A stretch of DNA of 64,000 nt from NCBI RefSeq assembly GCF_000420165.1, contig NZ_ATUK01000014.1, positions 144,001-208,000 on the forward strand, written 5' to 3'. Position 1 is the stretch's first letter, and the number at the start of each line of letters is the position of its first letter. This DNA comes from Thioalkalivibrio sp. AKL19. Its GTDB lineage: Bacteria > Pseudomonadota > Gammaproteobacteria > Ectothiorhodospirales > Ectothiorhodospiraceae. A program made the position numbers and the translations under genes. The notes under the pieces are model-generated. The model did no database searches. It was not told where the DNA came from and saw nothing but the letters and a program-made list of their open reading frames with translations. Positions 40,669 through 49,736 of this stretch are shown here, piece by piece.

Positions 40669-41703
40669 TCAAATGGAATCCGGGTTGGCGGCCTTGCGCC
40701 GCGCGTCCTCGCGGCTGATCACGCCCTGGGCGAGCATGTCCTTCAGGCACTGGTCCAGCGTCTGCATCCCGGTGCCGGCACTGGTCTGGATGGTCGAGTA
40801 CATTTGCGCGATCTTGTTCTCGCGGATCAGGTTCCGGATCGCCGGCGTGCCCAGCATGATCTCGTGGGCCGCGACGCGTCCGCCGCCGATCTTCTTCATC
40901 AGGGTCTGGGCGATGACCGCGCGCAGCGACTCCGACAGCATCGCGCGCACCATGTCCTTCTCGGCCGCCGGGAACACGTCGACGATGCGGTCGATGGTCT
41001 TGGCCGCGGAGCTGGTGTGCAGGGTCCCGAACACCAGGTGGCCGGTCTCGGCCGCGGTCAGGGCCAGGCGGATGGTCTCGAGATCACGCAGCTCGCCGAC
41101 CAGGATGGTGTCCGGATCCTCGCGCAGCGCCGAGCGCAGGGCCTCGGAAAAGCCGTGGGTGTCACGATGCACCTCGCGCTGGTTGACCAGCGACTTCTTC
41201 GATTCGTGCACGAACTCGATCGGGTCCTCGATGGTGAGGATGTGCCCGTAGTCGTTCTCGTTGCGGTGGTTGACCATGCCCGCCAGCGTGGTCGACTTCC
41301 CCGAACCGGTCGGCCCGGTCACCAGCACGATGCCGCGCGGATAGTTCGAGATCTCCTCGAAGATGCGCGGGGCGCCGAGCTCCTCGAGGGTCAGAACCTT
41401 GGAGGGGATGGTGCGGAAGACCGCCGCCGCGCCGCGGTCCTGGTTGAACGCGTTGACACGGAAGCGGGCCAGCCCCGAGACCTCGAACGAGAAGTCCGTC
41501 TCCAGGAACTCCTCGTAGTCCTTGCGCTGGCGGTCGTTCATGATGTCGTAGATCAGGCCCTGGACCTCCTTGTGGTCCATGACCGGCACGTTCACGCGGC
41601 GCATGTCGCCGTCGATGCGCACCATCGGCGGCATGCCGGCAGAGATGTGCAGGTCCGAGGCCCCGTTCTTGACCGAGAAGGCCAGCAACTGCGTGATATC
41701 CAT
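40669..41703 (-). CDS. pilT: type IV pilus retraction ATPase PilT
   Basis: A 344-residue hexameric motor that depolymerises the pilus for twitching. It starts MDITQLLAFSVKNGASDLH, with Walker A GPTGSGKST near residue 130, Walker B DTILVGELRDLET near 197, His box HLVFGTLHTSSA near 217 and the PilT-specific AIRNLIRE motif near 278. The ATG at 41703 gives the standard N-terminus; ten extra codons upstream are rejected. First of three consecutive PilT-class genes, divergent from yggS as in Pseudomonas. Confidence 0.95.
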   Translation of the reverse strand: MDITQLLAFSVKNGASDLHISAGMPPMVRIDGDMRRVNVPVMDHKEVQGLIYDIMNDRQRKDYEEFLETDFSFEVSGLARFRVNAFNQDRGAAAVFRTIPSKVLTLEELGAPRIFEEISNYPRGIVLVTGPTGSGKSTTLAGMVNHRNENDYGHILTIEDPIEFVHESKKSLVNQREVHRDTHGFSEALRSALREDPDTILVGELRDLETIRLALTAAETGHLVFGTLHTSSAAKTIDRIVDVFPAAEKDMVRAMLSESLRAVIAQTLMKKIGGGRVAAHEIMLGTPAIRNLIRENKIAQMYSTIQTSAGTGMQTLDQCLKDMLAQGVISREDARRKAANPDSI

Positions 41704-41808
41704 GCATCCCCCTGTTGTCGGGCGCCACGCCAAGGCGCGTCAGCACCCGGGTGGCGGCCGCGACCACCACGCCCTGTCGCTTGATGAAGGGCCGCGTGAA
41801 AATCCGCG

Positions 41809-41838
41809 GTGACCTTGTGTTCTTCCGGACTATATCAT
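41809..41838 (+). promoter_or_regulatory. yggS promoter, leaderless spacing
   Basis: GTGACC (41809-41814), an 18-base spacer, TATCAT (41833-41838) and 6 bases to the yggS ATG. The GGGA just before the ATG is too close for a normal ribosome binding site. Confidence 0.5.
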
Positions 41839-41844
41839 AGGGAA

Positions 41845-42561
41845 ATGACCACACCAGACCATGCCCTGGGCACCGTTCGGGCCCGCATCGAGGCCGCCTG
41901 CCGCGAGGCGGGTCGCGACCCGGATTCGGTCCGGCTGCTGGCCGTCAGCAAGACGCGCGGCGCGGACGAGATCCGCGCCCTGCACGCCCGCGGCCAGGAC
42001 GCGTTTGGCGAGAACTACGTCCCCGAACTGGTGGACAAGCACGACGCCCTGGAGGCGCCTCCCGCACCGCTCGGGCTCGAGTGGCACTTCATCGGTGCGC
42101 TGCAGGGCAACAAAACCCGCGCCGTGGCCGAGCGCGCCGCCTGGGTGCATACCGTCGACCGCGAACGCATCGCCCGGCGCCTGTCGGACCAGCGCCCGGC
42201 GGGCCTGCCGCCACTGCAGGTCTGCCTGCAGGTCAATATCAGCGAAGAGCCGCAGAAAGCCGGCGTGGCACCCGCCGAGACCGCCACCCTGGCCGACGCC
42301 GTGCGCGACCTGCCGGGCCTCGACCTGCGCGGCCTGATGGCCATCCCGGCTGCCGAAGAAGACCCCGGGCGCCAGCGCGAACCCTTTGCACGCCTGCGCG
42401 CCCTGCGCGATACCCTGAACACCCGGGGCCATACACTCGACACGCTGTCCATGGGCATGTCCGGCGACCTCGAGGCCGCGATCCTCGAAGGGGCGACCCT
42501 GGTGCGCGTCGGTACCGCCCTGTTCGGCCCACGCCAACCCCCATCCAAGGAGTCCGCATGA
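41845..42561 (+). CDS. yggS: YggS/PLPBP family pyridoxal-phosphate homeostasis protein
   Basis: A 238-residue alanine-racemase-fold PLP-binding protein that buffers PLP; no enzyme activity is known. It has LLAVSKTRGADEIR near residue 33 (PLP lysine), FGENYVPEL near 54, WHFIGALQGNKTR near 83 and SMGMSGDLEAAI near 203. The start at 41845 matches the family; the frame extending upstream crosses the promoter. It overlaps proC by ATGA. The yggS-proC pair beside pilT is conserved in gammaproteobacteria. Confidence 0.94.
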   Translation: MTTPDHALGTVRARIEAACREAGRDPDSVRLLAVSKTRGADEIRALHARGQDAFGENYVPELVDKHDALEAPPAPLGLEWHFIGALQGNKTRAVAERAAWVHTVDRERIARRLSDQRPAGLPPLQVCLQVNISEEPQKAGVAPAETATLADAVRDLPGLDLRGLMAIPAAEEDPGRQREPFARLRALRDTLNTRGHTLDTLSMGMSGDLEAAILEGATLVRVGTALFGPRQPPSKESA

Positions 42562-43376
42562 CGGAACACCGCTACGAGGTCGGCTTCGTCGGAGCCGGCA
42601 ACATGGGCGAGGCCCTGCTCCAGGGGCTGGTCCAGTCCGGTCACGCCGCCGAACACATCGCCATCGCCGACAAGAGCGCCGAGCGCGTGCGCGACCTGCA
42701 GGCCCGCTACCCCGGGCTGGCGAGCGGCAGCGCGAGTGACCTGGCCGCCAGCAGCGCCACCCTGGTCCTCGCGGTCAAGCCGCAGACCCTGCCGGAGCTG
42801 GCCCCGACTTTGCGCGACGCGGTGAACCAGGGCCAGCCGCTGGTAATCTCCGTGGCCGCCGGCATCACCACCACGCAGCTCGCCGGATGGCTGGGCGACG
42901 GCACGCGCCTGGTCCGCGCGATGCCGAACACCCCGGCCCTGGTCGGCGCCGGGGTCACCGGGCTCTATGCCGCGCCCACCGCAGGCCCCGAGGATCGCGC
43001 CACGGCCACCCGGCTGCTGGAGGCGGTGGGCCGCGCAATCTGGGTGGAGGACGAGGAGCAGATGCACGCCGTGACCGCCACATCCGGCAGCGGACCGGCC
43101 TACGTGTTCCTGATGATCGAGGCGATGCAGGAGGCCGCGCAGTCGCTGGGCCTGCCGGCGGATACCGCTCTCGAGCTGACGCTGGGCACCCTGGCCGGCG
43201 CCACCCGCCTGGCCGCGGAGAGCGACGAGAGCGCCGCCGAACTGCGCCACCGCGTCACCTCCCCGGGCGGCACGACCGAACGCGCCCTGCAGGCCCTGGA
43301 AGACGGCGACCTGCGCGAACTGATGCGCCGGGCCATGACCGCGGCCGCCGACCGCTCGCGCGAACTCGGCCGCTGA
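42558..43376 (+). CDS. proC: pyrroline-5-carboxylate reductase
   Basis: Last step of proline synthesis. The 272-residue protein begins with the dinucleotide fold VGFVGAGNMGEALLQGL near residue 8, has AVKPQTLPEL near 75, AMPNTPALVGAGVTGL near 118 and the C-terminal SGSGPAYVFLMIEAM and TSPGGTTERAL stretches. AAGGAG precedes the ATG. Its stop lies 5 bases before repeat copy B. Proline is also an osmolyte, which would suit a halophile. Confidence 0.95.
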   Translation: MTEHRYEVGFVGAGNMGEALLQGLVQSGHAAEHIAIADKSAERVRDLQARYPGLASGSASDLAASSATLVLAVKPQTLPELAPTLRDAVNQGQPLVISVAAGITTTQLAGWLGDGTRLVRAMPNTPALVGAGVTGLYAAPTAGPEDRATATRLLEAVGRAIWVEDEEQMHAVTATSGSGPAYVFLMIEAMQEAAQSLGLPADTALELTLGTLAGATRLAAESDESAAELRHRVTSPGGTTERALQALEDGDLRELMRRAMTAAADRSRELGR

Positions 43377-43381
43377 AAAAT

Positions 43382-43674
43382 CCACCACGAGGCACACGAA
43401 GAAGGGCGATTCACAGGAAGAAGGGAAGTCAGGAAGAGGTCTTGTAGGGCGGCTGAGGGGCATGTCCCTTTGCTGTTGCCTGCGCGCTCACGGCTGGGGC
43501 TGTCGGCAGCGAATTGCCAGCAGTGCGCCGGGCCAGATGCTTTGCCACTCGCCCCTGCAGACGGACAATCCCTGACGCAAGAGCCCCGGCGCCCCCGCCC
43601 TGCAACCCATCGCCCACCTTCCGATCTTCAAACCTTCCTGTGATTCGCCCTTGACCTTCTTCGTGAGCCTCGGG
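43382..43674. repeat. dispersed inverted-repeat element, copy B
   Basis: About 290 bases filling the 306-base gap between proC and the fructosamine-kinase-like gene. The left end reads CCACCACGAGGCACACGAAG, then GGGCGATTCACAGGAAG; the right end is its near complement, with CCTTCCTGTGATTCGCCC followed by TTGACCTTCTTCGTG. The arms match copies A and C; the middle is different and GC-rich. No gene is recognisable inside. Confidence 0.75.
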
Positions 43675-43682
43675 CCAAGCAA

Positions 43683-44600
43683 TCAGCGCAGTTCGGCCAG
43701 GAGCTGGCGGATCATGCGCTCGGCCTGGGAACCGTAGCCGCCGCCGAACAGGTGGTCGTGATTGAGGATGTGGTAGAGGTTGTAGAGCGTGCGCCGCACC
43801 CCGTAGCCGGGGTCGATGGGCAGGATCTCCTCGTAGGCGGCGACGAAGTCCTGTCCGGGGTGGCCGAACAGCTCCATCATCGCCAGGTCGGCCTCGCGGT
43901 CGCCGTAGTACACCGCCGGATCGAAGATCGTCGCGCGGCCATCGTCGAGGAAGCCCCAGTTGCCGCTCCACAGATCCCCATGCAGGAGCGATGGTTCCGG
44001 CCGGTAGTCGACAAAGAAACCGCCCAGAGCGGCCTCCAGCTCCTCCAGCGCCCCCAGCAGCGAACCCGCCGCCCCGCGCTCCCGCGCCAGCCGGCGCTGG
44101 AAGCCGAGGCGCTCGTCGCGGTAGAACGACACCCAGTCGTCGTGTTCGGTGTTCGACTGCGGCGTGCTGCCGATGAAGTTGTCGTGATCCAGCCCGAAAC
44201 GCGGCCGGGTCTTCTGGTGCATGTCGGCAATCCCGTGGCCCAGGGCCACGCCGTCGCGGCGCCCGCCAAGGGCCAGGTTTTCCATCACCAGGAAATGGGT
44301 GCCGCCGACGGAGCCCGTGCCGACCACTTCGGGGATCTTCAACCGCTCGCAGCGCGCAAGCGCCTCCAGGCCGCGCGCCTCGGCGGCGAACATCGCGGCG
44401 CCTTCGCCGCCACTCAGCTTGACGAAGAACTCGCGGCCGTCGCTACCGGTCAGGCGCTGCGCCTGGTTAATGGAGCCCCCGGAGCAGGCCTGGCTTCCTG
44501 ACGGCTGGAAGGCGGTTCCGGTATGGTCGCTAATGCACTGGGCCACCGCCGCCGTCACGGCATCGGGGCCCGCTGAATCGAATCGGTTCATCCTCGGCAT
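43683..44600 (-). CDS. fructosamine kinase family protein
   Basis: A 305-residue kinase of the fructosamine-3-kinase/aminoglycoside phosphotransferase fold. It shows FVKLSGGEGAAMFAAEARGL near residue 59 (ATP lysine), the catalytic LLHGDLWSGNWGF near 207 and the metal-binding FDPAVYYGDREADLAM near 225. Family members phosphorylate fructosamines or ribulosamines on damaged proteins so that the sugar is released. An internal Met at residue 4 is an alternative start. It is divergent from a truncated hemoglobin gene; both lie between repeat copies B and C. Confidence 0.9.
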   Translation of the reverse strand: MPRMNRFDSAGPDAVTAAVAQCISDHTGTAFQPSGSQACSGGSINQAQRLTGSDGREFFVKLSGGEGAAMFAAEARGLEALARCERLKIPEVVGTGSVGGTHFLVMENLALGGRRDGVALGHGIADMHQKTRPRFGLDHDNFIGSTPQSNTEHDDWVSFYRDERLGFQRRLARERGAAGSLLGALEELEAALGGFFVDYRPEPSLLHGDLWSGNWGFLDDGRATIFDPAVYYGDREADLAMMELFGHPGQDFVAAYEEILPIDPGYGVRRTLYNLYHILNHDHLFGGGYGSQAERMIRQLLAELR

Positions 44601-44659
44601 CCGGGTTGCTCTGCAACGTGCAGGGTACCGGCTGACGCAGGATTCGTCAGGAGACCCCC

Positions 44660-45043
44660 ATGGCCTTTCGCAAGCTCGAACCCCTGTGCGACAAGATCGG
44701 CGCCGAACGCATCCGCGCGGTGATCGACGACTTCTACCGCCGCCTTTCGGCCGATCCCGAGATCGGTCATCACTTCGAGCGCATCCAGGACTTCCCGGAT
44801 CACGTCAACCGGATCGCCGATTTCTGGTACATGAATCTCGGCGGACGCCTGGAACAGCCGCCGACCATCGACATGGTCGGCAAGCACGCGCCACTGAACC
44901 TGACCGAGGCCGACCTGGCCGTCTGGATGCGCCACTTCAAGGCCACCACCGAGGAGCACCTGGAGGCACCGCTGGCGGCCGAATGGCAGCAGCTGGCCGA
45001 CGGCATCGCCAGCCGCATGCGCGAGGACATCATCAGCGGCTGA
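44660..45043 (+). CDS. group III truncated hemoglobin
   Basis: A 127-residue 2-over-2 globin. Features: DDFYRRLSADPEIGHHF near residue 23, DHVNRIADFWYMNLGG near 46, the proximal-side GKHAPLNLTEADLAVWMRHF near 74 and a final helix. This pattern is that of group III truncated hemoglobins; physiological role (oxygen, NO or sulfide chemistry) is not settled for the group. GTCAGGAG precedes the ATG. It is divergent from the kinase gene and followed at once by repeat copy C. Confidence 0.88.
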   Translation: MAFRKLEPLCDKIGAERIRAVIDDFYRRLSADPEIGHHFERIQDFPDHVNRIADFWYMNLGGRLEQPPTIDMVGKHAPLNLTEADLAVWMRHFKATTEEHLEAPLAAEWQQLADGIASRMREDIISG

Positions 45044-45056
45044 CAGGTCTCTGAGT

Positions 45057-45370
45057 GAACCACGGTGTGCCCGAAGAAGGTCAAGGGCGATGCACAGGAA
45101 GGTTTGAAGCTTGGAAGGGGGCTGATGGGCTGGAGGGCCGAGCAACGCAAGGTCTCGGCGCGACCACCGGCCGGCAATAAAAAGGTTGGGCATGAATACC
45201 GGCCAGCGAGCCGCTGGCGATTGGACGCCCGACACCCCCAACCGCGACCGCAAAGGCATCAGGGCGAGCGCATAGCTCGTTGCCACTTAACAGGGTTCCT
45301 TCCTTCCCTTCTTCCTGTGAATCGCCCTTGACCTGGCCCTTCTTCGTGCCTTCGTGCGCTTCGTGGTCAA
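45057..45370. repeat. dispersed inverted-repeat element, copy C
   Basis: About 314 bases in the 348-base gap between the globin and slt. Left arm: CCACGGTGTGCCCGAAGAAG, GTCAAGGGCGATGCACAGGAAG; right arm: CTTCCTGTGAATCGCCCTTG with a tail of CTTCGTG repeats ending in CTTCGTGGTC. The arms match copies A and B. The middle contains GGCCGGCAATAAAAAGGTT, which resembles the CCAATAAAACCTT next to the right arm of copy A. No gene is recognisable. Confidence 0.75.
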
Positions 45371-45391
45371 CAAGCCCTTCGCAAGCGAGTC

Positions 45392-47458
45392 CTAGCAGGC
45401 GTTTTCAGTGTAGCCCGGGGCGTCGCAGAAGGCGCGGCTGAGGGTAATGCCCGCATCGCCCGGCAACCCGGCCAGGTGGCGTTCGCGGCTCGTGGCCAGG
45501 CGGTCCTGCGGCGTAACCGGATACAGCAGGGTGGACAACGACGGCGGCTCCTGCCCCAGGCGCACCGCGTACAGGATGCGGTAGGCAAACACGCGGCGGA
45601 TGTAGTCGCGGGTCTCGGAGAACGGGATCAGCTCGGCCCAGATATCCGGGTCCATCGCACGGTCCTCCGGCAGCCAGGATCTCACGCGGTGGGCCCCTGC
45701 GTTGTAGGCCGCGGAGGACAGCAGGCTGTGGCCGCCGAAGCGGTCGAGGTTGCGCCGCAGGTAGTAGGTGCCGAGCCGGGCGTTGGTCGCCGGGTCGAGG
45801 ATGTCCCAGTCGGAGTTCACGCGCACACCCGCCGCCGAGGCGATGGAACGGCCGGTCGCGGGCATGACCTGCATGATACCCAGCGCCCCGGCACCGGAAC
45901 GGACGTCGTGGAGGAAGGCACTCTCCTGCCGGGCGATCGCCATGGCCCAGGCAGGATCGACGCCCTGTTCACGTGCCCCGGCCACGATCAGGTCATCAAA
46001 GGCGAGCGGGAAGCGCAGCTCGATGTCGTCCCAGTTGCGCGCCCGCGCCGCAGTGAAGATCGCGCGATCGTGCCAGCCCCAGTCGGCGAAGGTGCGCGCC
46101 GCCGCCTCCAGCTCTGCGGTATCCATGTCGGCTACCGCGCGCGTCCATTCGCGACGGGCCTCGGCGTTGCGGTCCAGGCGGACCAGCTCGCGCATGCGTT
46201 GCATGCCGGCGTGGCTGCGCATGGCCGCCCGCTGCCCGTCTTCCAGCACCAGGGGCTGATGCCCGATGCGATAGGGCTGACCCAGGCGATCGGCAGCCAG
46301 AAATCCGTAGAAGTTGCGCTCGCGTGCCGCGCGCTCGTAGAAACGGCGCGCGGCCTCCAGTGATTCGGTCTGTTCCAGGGCGCGGGCATACCAGTACTGC
46401 CAGGCCGCCTCGTCGCGCACGTCGCGATCCATGGCGCGGATCGCGTCCATGACCGTCTCCCAGTCGCGCTCGTAGAGCGCCGCACGCACCTGCCACTGGC
46501 GCAGCTGGGTATCGAATACCTCGGGCTCCAGGCGGGCCATGAAGTCCAGGGCCTCGGGGCGGTAGCGCAGCGCCAGACGCAGCGCCAGGGCGTGCTGCAC
46601 ACGCCCGGCGGCTTCGGCCGACAGCCCGAGTCCGTCCCCGGACGCCTCCCAGCCTTCCAGCGCGGCGTCCAGGTCCTGGCGGACCCAGCGGGTAAAGGCC
46701 CGCTCCAGAAGCGCCTCGGCCGAGCGGTGCTCGTCGGCCTGGAAGTCGACCTCCACCACCCGCGCGGGACGACTGGCCAGGTCCAGCCAGTGCTCCGCCC
46801 ACGGGCGGTCATCCGCGTCCAGATACCGGCGCAGATAACGCGCCAGGCCGGTCTGGCCCGCCTTCACGGCCAGTTCGAAGCGCCCCCAGGCGAGCTCGCC
46901 GGTCAGGCCGCCGGCGTCGCGCCAGGCGTCCAGGGCCGGATCGCAGGCCGACGGGCGGGACTGTCCGTGCAGCCAGATGGACTCCATGTCCTCCAGGGCA
47001 GCCTCGCGCTCGCCGGTCTTCAGCAATGCCTGGCGCCGGTGGCAGTCCTGCTCGACCGACAGCGACCCCTCCGGCCCGGTCGCCGCGACAAATCCTAGGT
47101 AGTCCTCCCACTGTTCCTCGCGCGCGAGGTGCGTCAGGTAGCTGCTGCGCAGCCGCGCGGCCAGCGGGGTGTCGTCGTGTTCGCGCACGAAGTCACGCAC
47201 GGCGTCCGGGTCGGCACGGCCCAGATTGCGCGCAAGTTCGCGGTAGTCCAGATAAGGGGTCAGCGGGTAGCCGGTCAGGGTGCTGCGCGCAGCACGGTAG
47301 GCGGTCATGTCGCCCCGGTTCAGCGCCCGCTCCGCGAGCAGGAACAGGCTGCGCTCGAAGGCGTAGCGGTCCTCCTCGGCAGCCGCTGCCGGCAGCACCG
47401 CGGCCAGGGACAGCAACAGGACGGCCAGCCCGGCAAATACGTTCCTGGAAAGGCGCAT
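45392..47458 (-). CDS. slt: soluble lytic murein transglycosylase
   Basis: Periplasmic enzyme that cleaves peptidoglycan glycan strands with anhydromuramyl formation. The 688-residue protein has a signal peptide (cleavage near AAA-EE at about residue 28), a long helical ring (about 30-480) as in Slt70, and a C-terminal SLT domain with the catalytic Glu in ARQESAFLHDVRSGAGALGIMQ near residue 525. The start at 47458 follows GAGGGCAGG. An earlier ATG 15 bases upstream is possible. Confidence 0.93.
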   Translation of the reverse strand: MRLSRNVFAGLAVLLLSLAAVLPAAAAEEDRYAFERSLFLLAERALNRGDMTAYRAARSTLTGYPLTPYLDYRELARNLGRADPDAVRDFVREHDDTPLAARLRSSYLTHLAREEQWEDYLGFVAATGPEGSLSVEQDCHRRQALLKTGEREAALEDMESIWLHGQSRPSACDPALDAWRDAGGLTGELAWGRFELAVKAGQTGLARYLRRYLDADDRPWAEHWLDLASRPARVVEVDFQADEHRSAEALLERAFTRWVRQDLDAALEGWEASGDGLGLSAEAAGRVQHALALRLALRYRPEALDFMARLEPEVFDTQLRQWQVRAALYERDWETVMDAIRAMDRDVRDEAAWQYWYARALEQTESLEAARRFYERAARERNFYGFLAADRLGQPYRIGHQPLVLEDGQRAAMRSHAGMQRMRELVRLDRNAEARREWTRAVADMDTAELEAAARTFADWGWHDRAIFTAARARNWDDIELRFPLAFDDLIVAGAREQGVDPAWAMAIARQESAFLHDVRSGAGALGIMQVMPATGRSIASAAGVRVNSDWDILDPATNARLGTYYLRRNLDRFGGHSLLSSAAYNAGAHRVRSWLPEDRAMDPDIWAELIPFSETRDYIRRVFAYRILYAVRLGQEPPSLSTLLYPVTPQDRLATSRERHLAGLPGDAGITLSRAFCDAPGYTENAC

Positions 47459-47573
47459 GTCCTGCCCTCGCATCAATGGTTGTTCATCATCGGCCAGCGA
47501 CGGGGTGCTTGCAACGGCTTCCGGCCGGTTTCGCGGGGGTGGGCGGGCAGTTCCGGCAGGAAGGCGTCCCGGA

Positions 47574-48113
47574 TCAGGGATCCAGCACGCAAACCTCGCC
47601 GCGCGCCAGGCCGTCGAGGGTCCAGGAGCCGACCCGGTAGCGCACCAGGCGCAGGGTCGGATGCCCGACCGCGGCGGTCATACGGCGGACCTGGCGATTG
47701 CGGCCCTCGCGCAGGGTGATCGCCAGCCAGCACGTCGGGATGTGCCGGCGAAAGCGGACCGGCGGGTCACGCTCCGGGAGATCCGGCGGATCCATGCGCT
47801 CTACCTTCGCCGGGCGCGTGCGACCGTCCTTCAGTTCGACCCCTTGGCGCAGGGCGGCGAGCGCGGCGTCATCGGGCTCGCCTTCGACCTGGACCCAGTA
47901 GGTCTTGCTGGTCTTGTGCTGCGGCTGGGTCAGCCGCGCGTTCAGGCGGCCGTCGTCGGTGAGGACCATCAGGCCCTCGCTGTCGCGGTCCAGACGCCCG
48001 GCAGGGTATACACCGGCCATGTCGATGTAATCGGCCAGCGTCGGCCGCCCCTCGGGATCGGTGAACTGCGGCAGCACGCCCCAGGGCTTGTGAAACAGCA
48101 CGATCCGGGCCAT
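47574..48113 (-). CDS. rluE: rRNA large-subunit pseudouridine synthase E-like
   Basis: A 179-residue RsuA-family pseudouridine synthase without an S4 domain, as in RluE (U2457 of 23S rRNA). It has [11 protein letters not shown] near residue 7, the catalytic [15 protein letters not shown] near 38 and the KTYWVQVEG stretch near 69, ending with [21 protein letters not shown] near 140. The start at 48113 is the normal family N-terminus; the frame continuing upstream is a shadow of the next gene. Confidence 0.9.
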   Translation of the reverse strand: MARIVLFHKPWGVLPQFTDPEGRPTLADYIDMAGVYPAGRLDRDSEGLMVLTDDGRLNARLTQPQHKTSKTYWVQVEGEPDDAALAALRQGVELKDGRTRPAKVERMDPPDLPERDPPVRFRRHIPTCWLAITLREGRNRQVRRMTAAVGHPTLRLVRYRVGSWTLDGLARGEVCVLDP

Positions 48114-48123
48114 GACCGCCGGG

Positions 48124-48783
48124 TCAGTCGCAGCGCACGGTGACGCGTTCGGCGAAGTAGCGCCCGAGGTCGTAATCGACACTGGCGCCATAGTCCAGCG
48201 CCATCGCCCGCGCCACCATGGCCGGATCCGGGCGCGGGCGTTCGAGCCGGGCCGCGCAGGTCGCATCCACCAGTCCGGAGGCATCGACGACCCGCGTGCC
48301 ATGGGGCTCCTGATGCAGGATCTCGATGAAGTAGGTCGGGTCGTAGACCTTGTACTCCAGCGACGCCACGGCAGGATCCGCCGGCTGCGCCAGCTCCAGC
48401 CGAAAGCGGAAATGCAGCAACCCGCCTTCCATCGCCATGCGCGGATCCCCGGCGGCCGCGATCTCGACCGCCTCATCCTCCACCTGCAAGTGACTGTACC
48501 AGCGGTACTCGTCCAGGTTGTCGAGGATCTCGCCCGCCAGCCCCTGCAGGCGCGCCTCGGGGGTGTCGCCCGACTGATGCTCCTGCGCGTCATCGAAAAG
48601 GTACTGCCCATAGGTCGGGTCGAAGCGCCAGTGGTGGAGCATGTGGGTGATCCGCCCATCGGCATCGCGCTCGAAGCTGATGCGCAGATCGATCCAGGCG
48701 TGCGGGTGGGCCTGCACCGCGACCGGCAACAGGACCAGGGCCATGACGATCAGGATCGCGGGGAGATACCGTCGCGGGTTCAT
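48124..48783 (-). CDS. DUF1007 family periplasmic protein
   Basis: A 219-residue exported protein with a signal peptide (cleavage near VQA-HP, residue 25) and the family start [18 protein letters not shown]. Members usually sit beside a NicO-type nickel/cobalt exporter and are treated as a metal-related periplasmic partner. No such gene is adjacent here. It overlaps the exonuclease gene start/stop by ATGA (48780-48783). Confidence 0.85.
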   Translation of the reverse strand: MNPRRYLPAILIVMALVLLPVAVQAHPHAWIDLRISFERDADGRITHMLHHWRFDPTYGQYLFDDAQEHQSGDTPEARLQGLAGEILDNLDEYRWYSHLQVEDEAVEIAAAGDPRMAMEGGLLHFRFRLELAQPADPAVASLEYKVYDPTYFIEILHQEPHGTRVVDASGLVDATCAARLERPRPDPAMVARAMALDYGASVDYDLGRYFAERVTVRCD

Positions 48784-49736
48784 GCGGTCTGCCTCGTAGC
48801 GGCCCGGGTCCAGGCGTTGGCGGCGGCCAGGAGCGCCGCGTGATAGGTCGGGGCGACACCCAGGCCCTGCAGCCAGGCCGGCGCCTCCGGGTCGGGGCCG
48901 GCCGGGCGCAGTTGCCCGACTGGCGGCAGATCCGGGATGCGGTCGGCGAGGCCGGTCAACCGGCGCGAGCGGCGCAGCCTTTCGGCCTGCCCGGCGATGG
49001 ACGCGGCCACTGCGGGCGCGCGGCGGATATTGCAGCGCGCGACGGCCGTCGGGTCCGCCAGTACGCTGTCGAGGTCATGCAGACGGCGCAGGATGCGCGC
49101 GGCCGTCTTTGGCCCCACCCCGTCGATACCGGGAATGTTATCGCTGGCGTCCCCCGCCAGGGCCAGCATGTCCGCGACCTGCTCGGGCCGGATACGAAAG
49201 CGCTTCTCGATGGCACGGCGATCGAGGCCGATGCCCCGTTCGGGATCATGCAGCCGGTCCTGTTCGCCGAGGATGACCTGGGTCAGGTCCTTGTCCGCAC
49301 TCTTCACGTCGATACGATAGCCGGCCGCGCGTCCGGCGCGGGCCAGGCTGGCGATGAGATCGTCGGCCTCGTATTCCGGATCGGCCAGGGTCGCGAAACC
49401 CAGCCGGCCCAGCAGCTCACGGATGCGCGCGAACTGCTCGCGCAGCTCGGGCGGGGCCGGCGGACGATGGGCCTTGTAGGCGGGATCGATGCGATGGCGG
49501 AAGCCACGGCGCAGGCCGGTATCGAAACAGAATGCCACCGGCCCCGGCGCGCAGGCCGGCAGCCACTGGCAGAGCGAATGTACCAGGCCATGCAGCGCCC
49601 CGCCCGGCCGACCCTGCGGGTCCGGATCCAGGCCGCGCGCGAACCAGGCGCGGAAGACGAAGATGCTGCTGTCGACCAGGGTCAGGGTCGGCAGTCGCGC
49701 GCCCGGGACCGGGCCGGGTTCAGGCGAGGCGTTCAA
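48780..49736 (-). CDS. 5'-3' exonuclease, Xni/ExoIX-like
   Basis: A 318-residue FEN-type nuclease with only the nuclease domain, like E. coli Xni or the 5' domain of PolI. Metal residues are in LVDSSIFVFRAW near residue 20, YEADDLIASL near 121 and KSADKDLTQV near 140; the helix-hairpin-helix DNA clamp is DNIPGIDGVGPKTAARIL near 199. Its first 17 bases overlap the end of mdh. The length exceeds Xni (251) through N- and C-terminal extensions. Confidence 0.87.
   Translation of the reverse strand: MNASPEPGPVPGARLPTLTLVDSSIFVFRAWFARGLDPDPQGRPGGALHGLVHSLCQWLPACAPGPVAFCFDTGLRRGFRHRIDPAYKAHRPPAPPELREQFARIRELLGRLGFATLADPEYEADDLIASLARAGRAAGYRIDVKSADKDLTQVILGEQDRLHDPERGIGLDRRAIEKRFRIRPEQVADMLALAGDASDNIPGIDGVGPKTAARILRRLHDLDSVLADPTAVARCNIRRAPAVAASIAGQAERLRRSRRLTGLADRIPDLPPVGQLRPAGPDPEAPAWLQGLGVAPTYHAALLAAANAWTRAATRQTA

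Noticed and set aside
43429-43971. Minus-strand frame running from repeat copy B into the kinase gene
   Set aside because: It is in a different frame from the kinase, and its translation is Arg/Pro-rich with no motif.
45065-45331. Small plus-strand frame inside repeat copy C
   Set aside because: It spans the repeat arms, has no counterpart in copies A or B and shows no domain.
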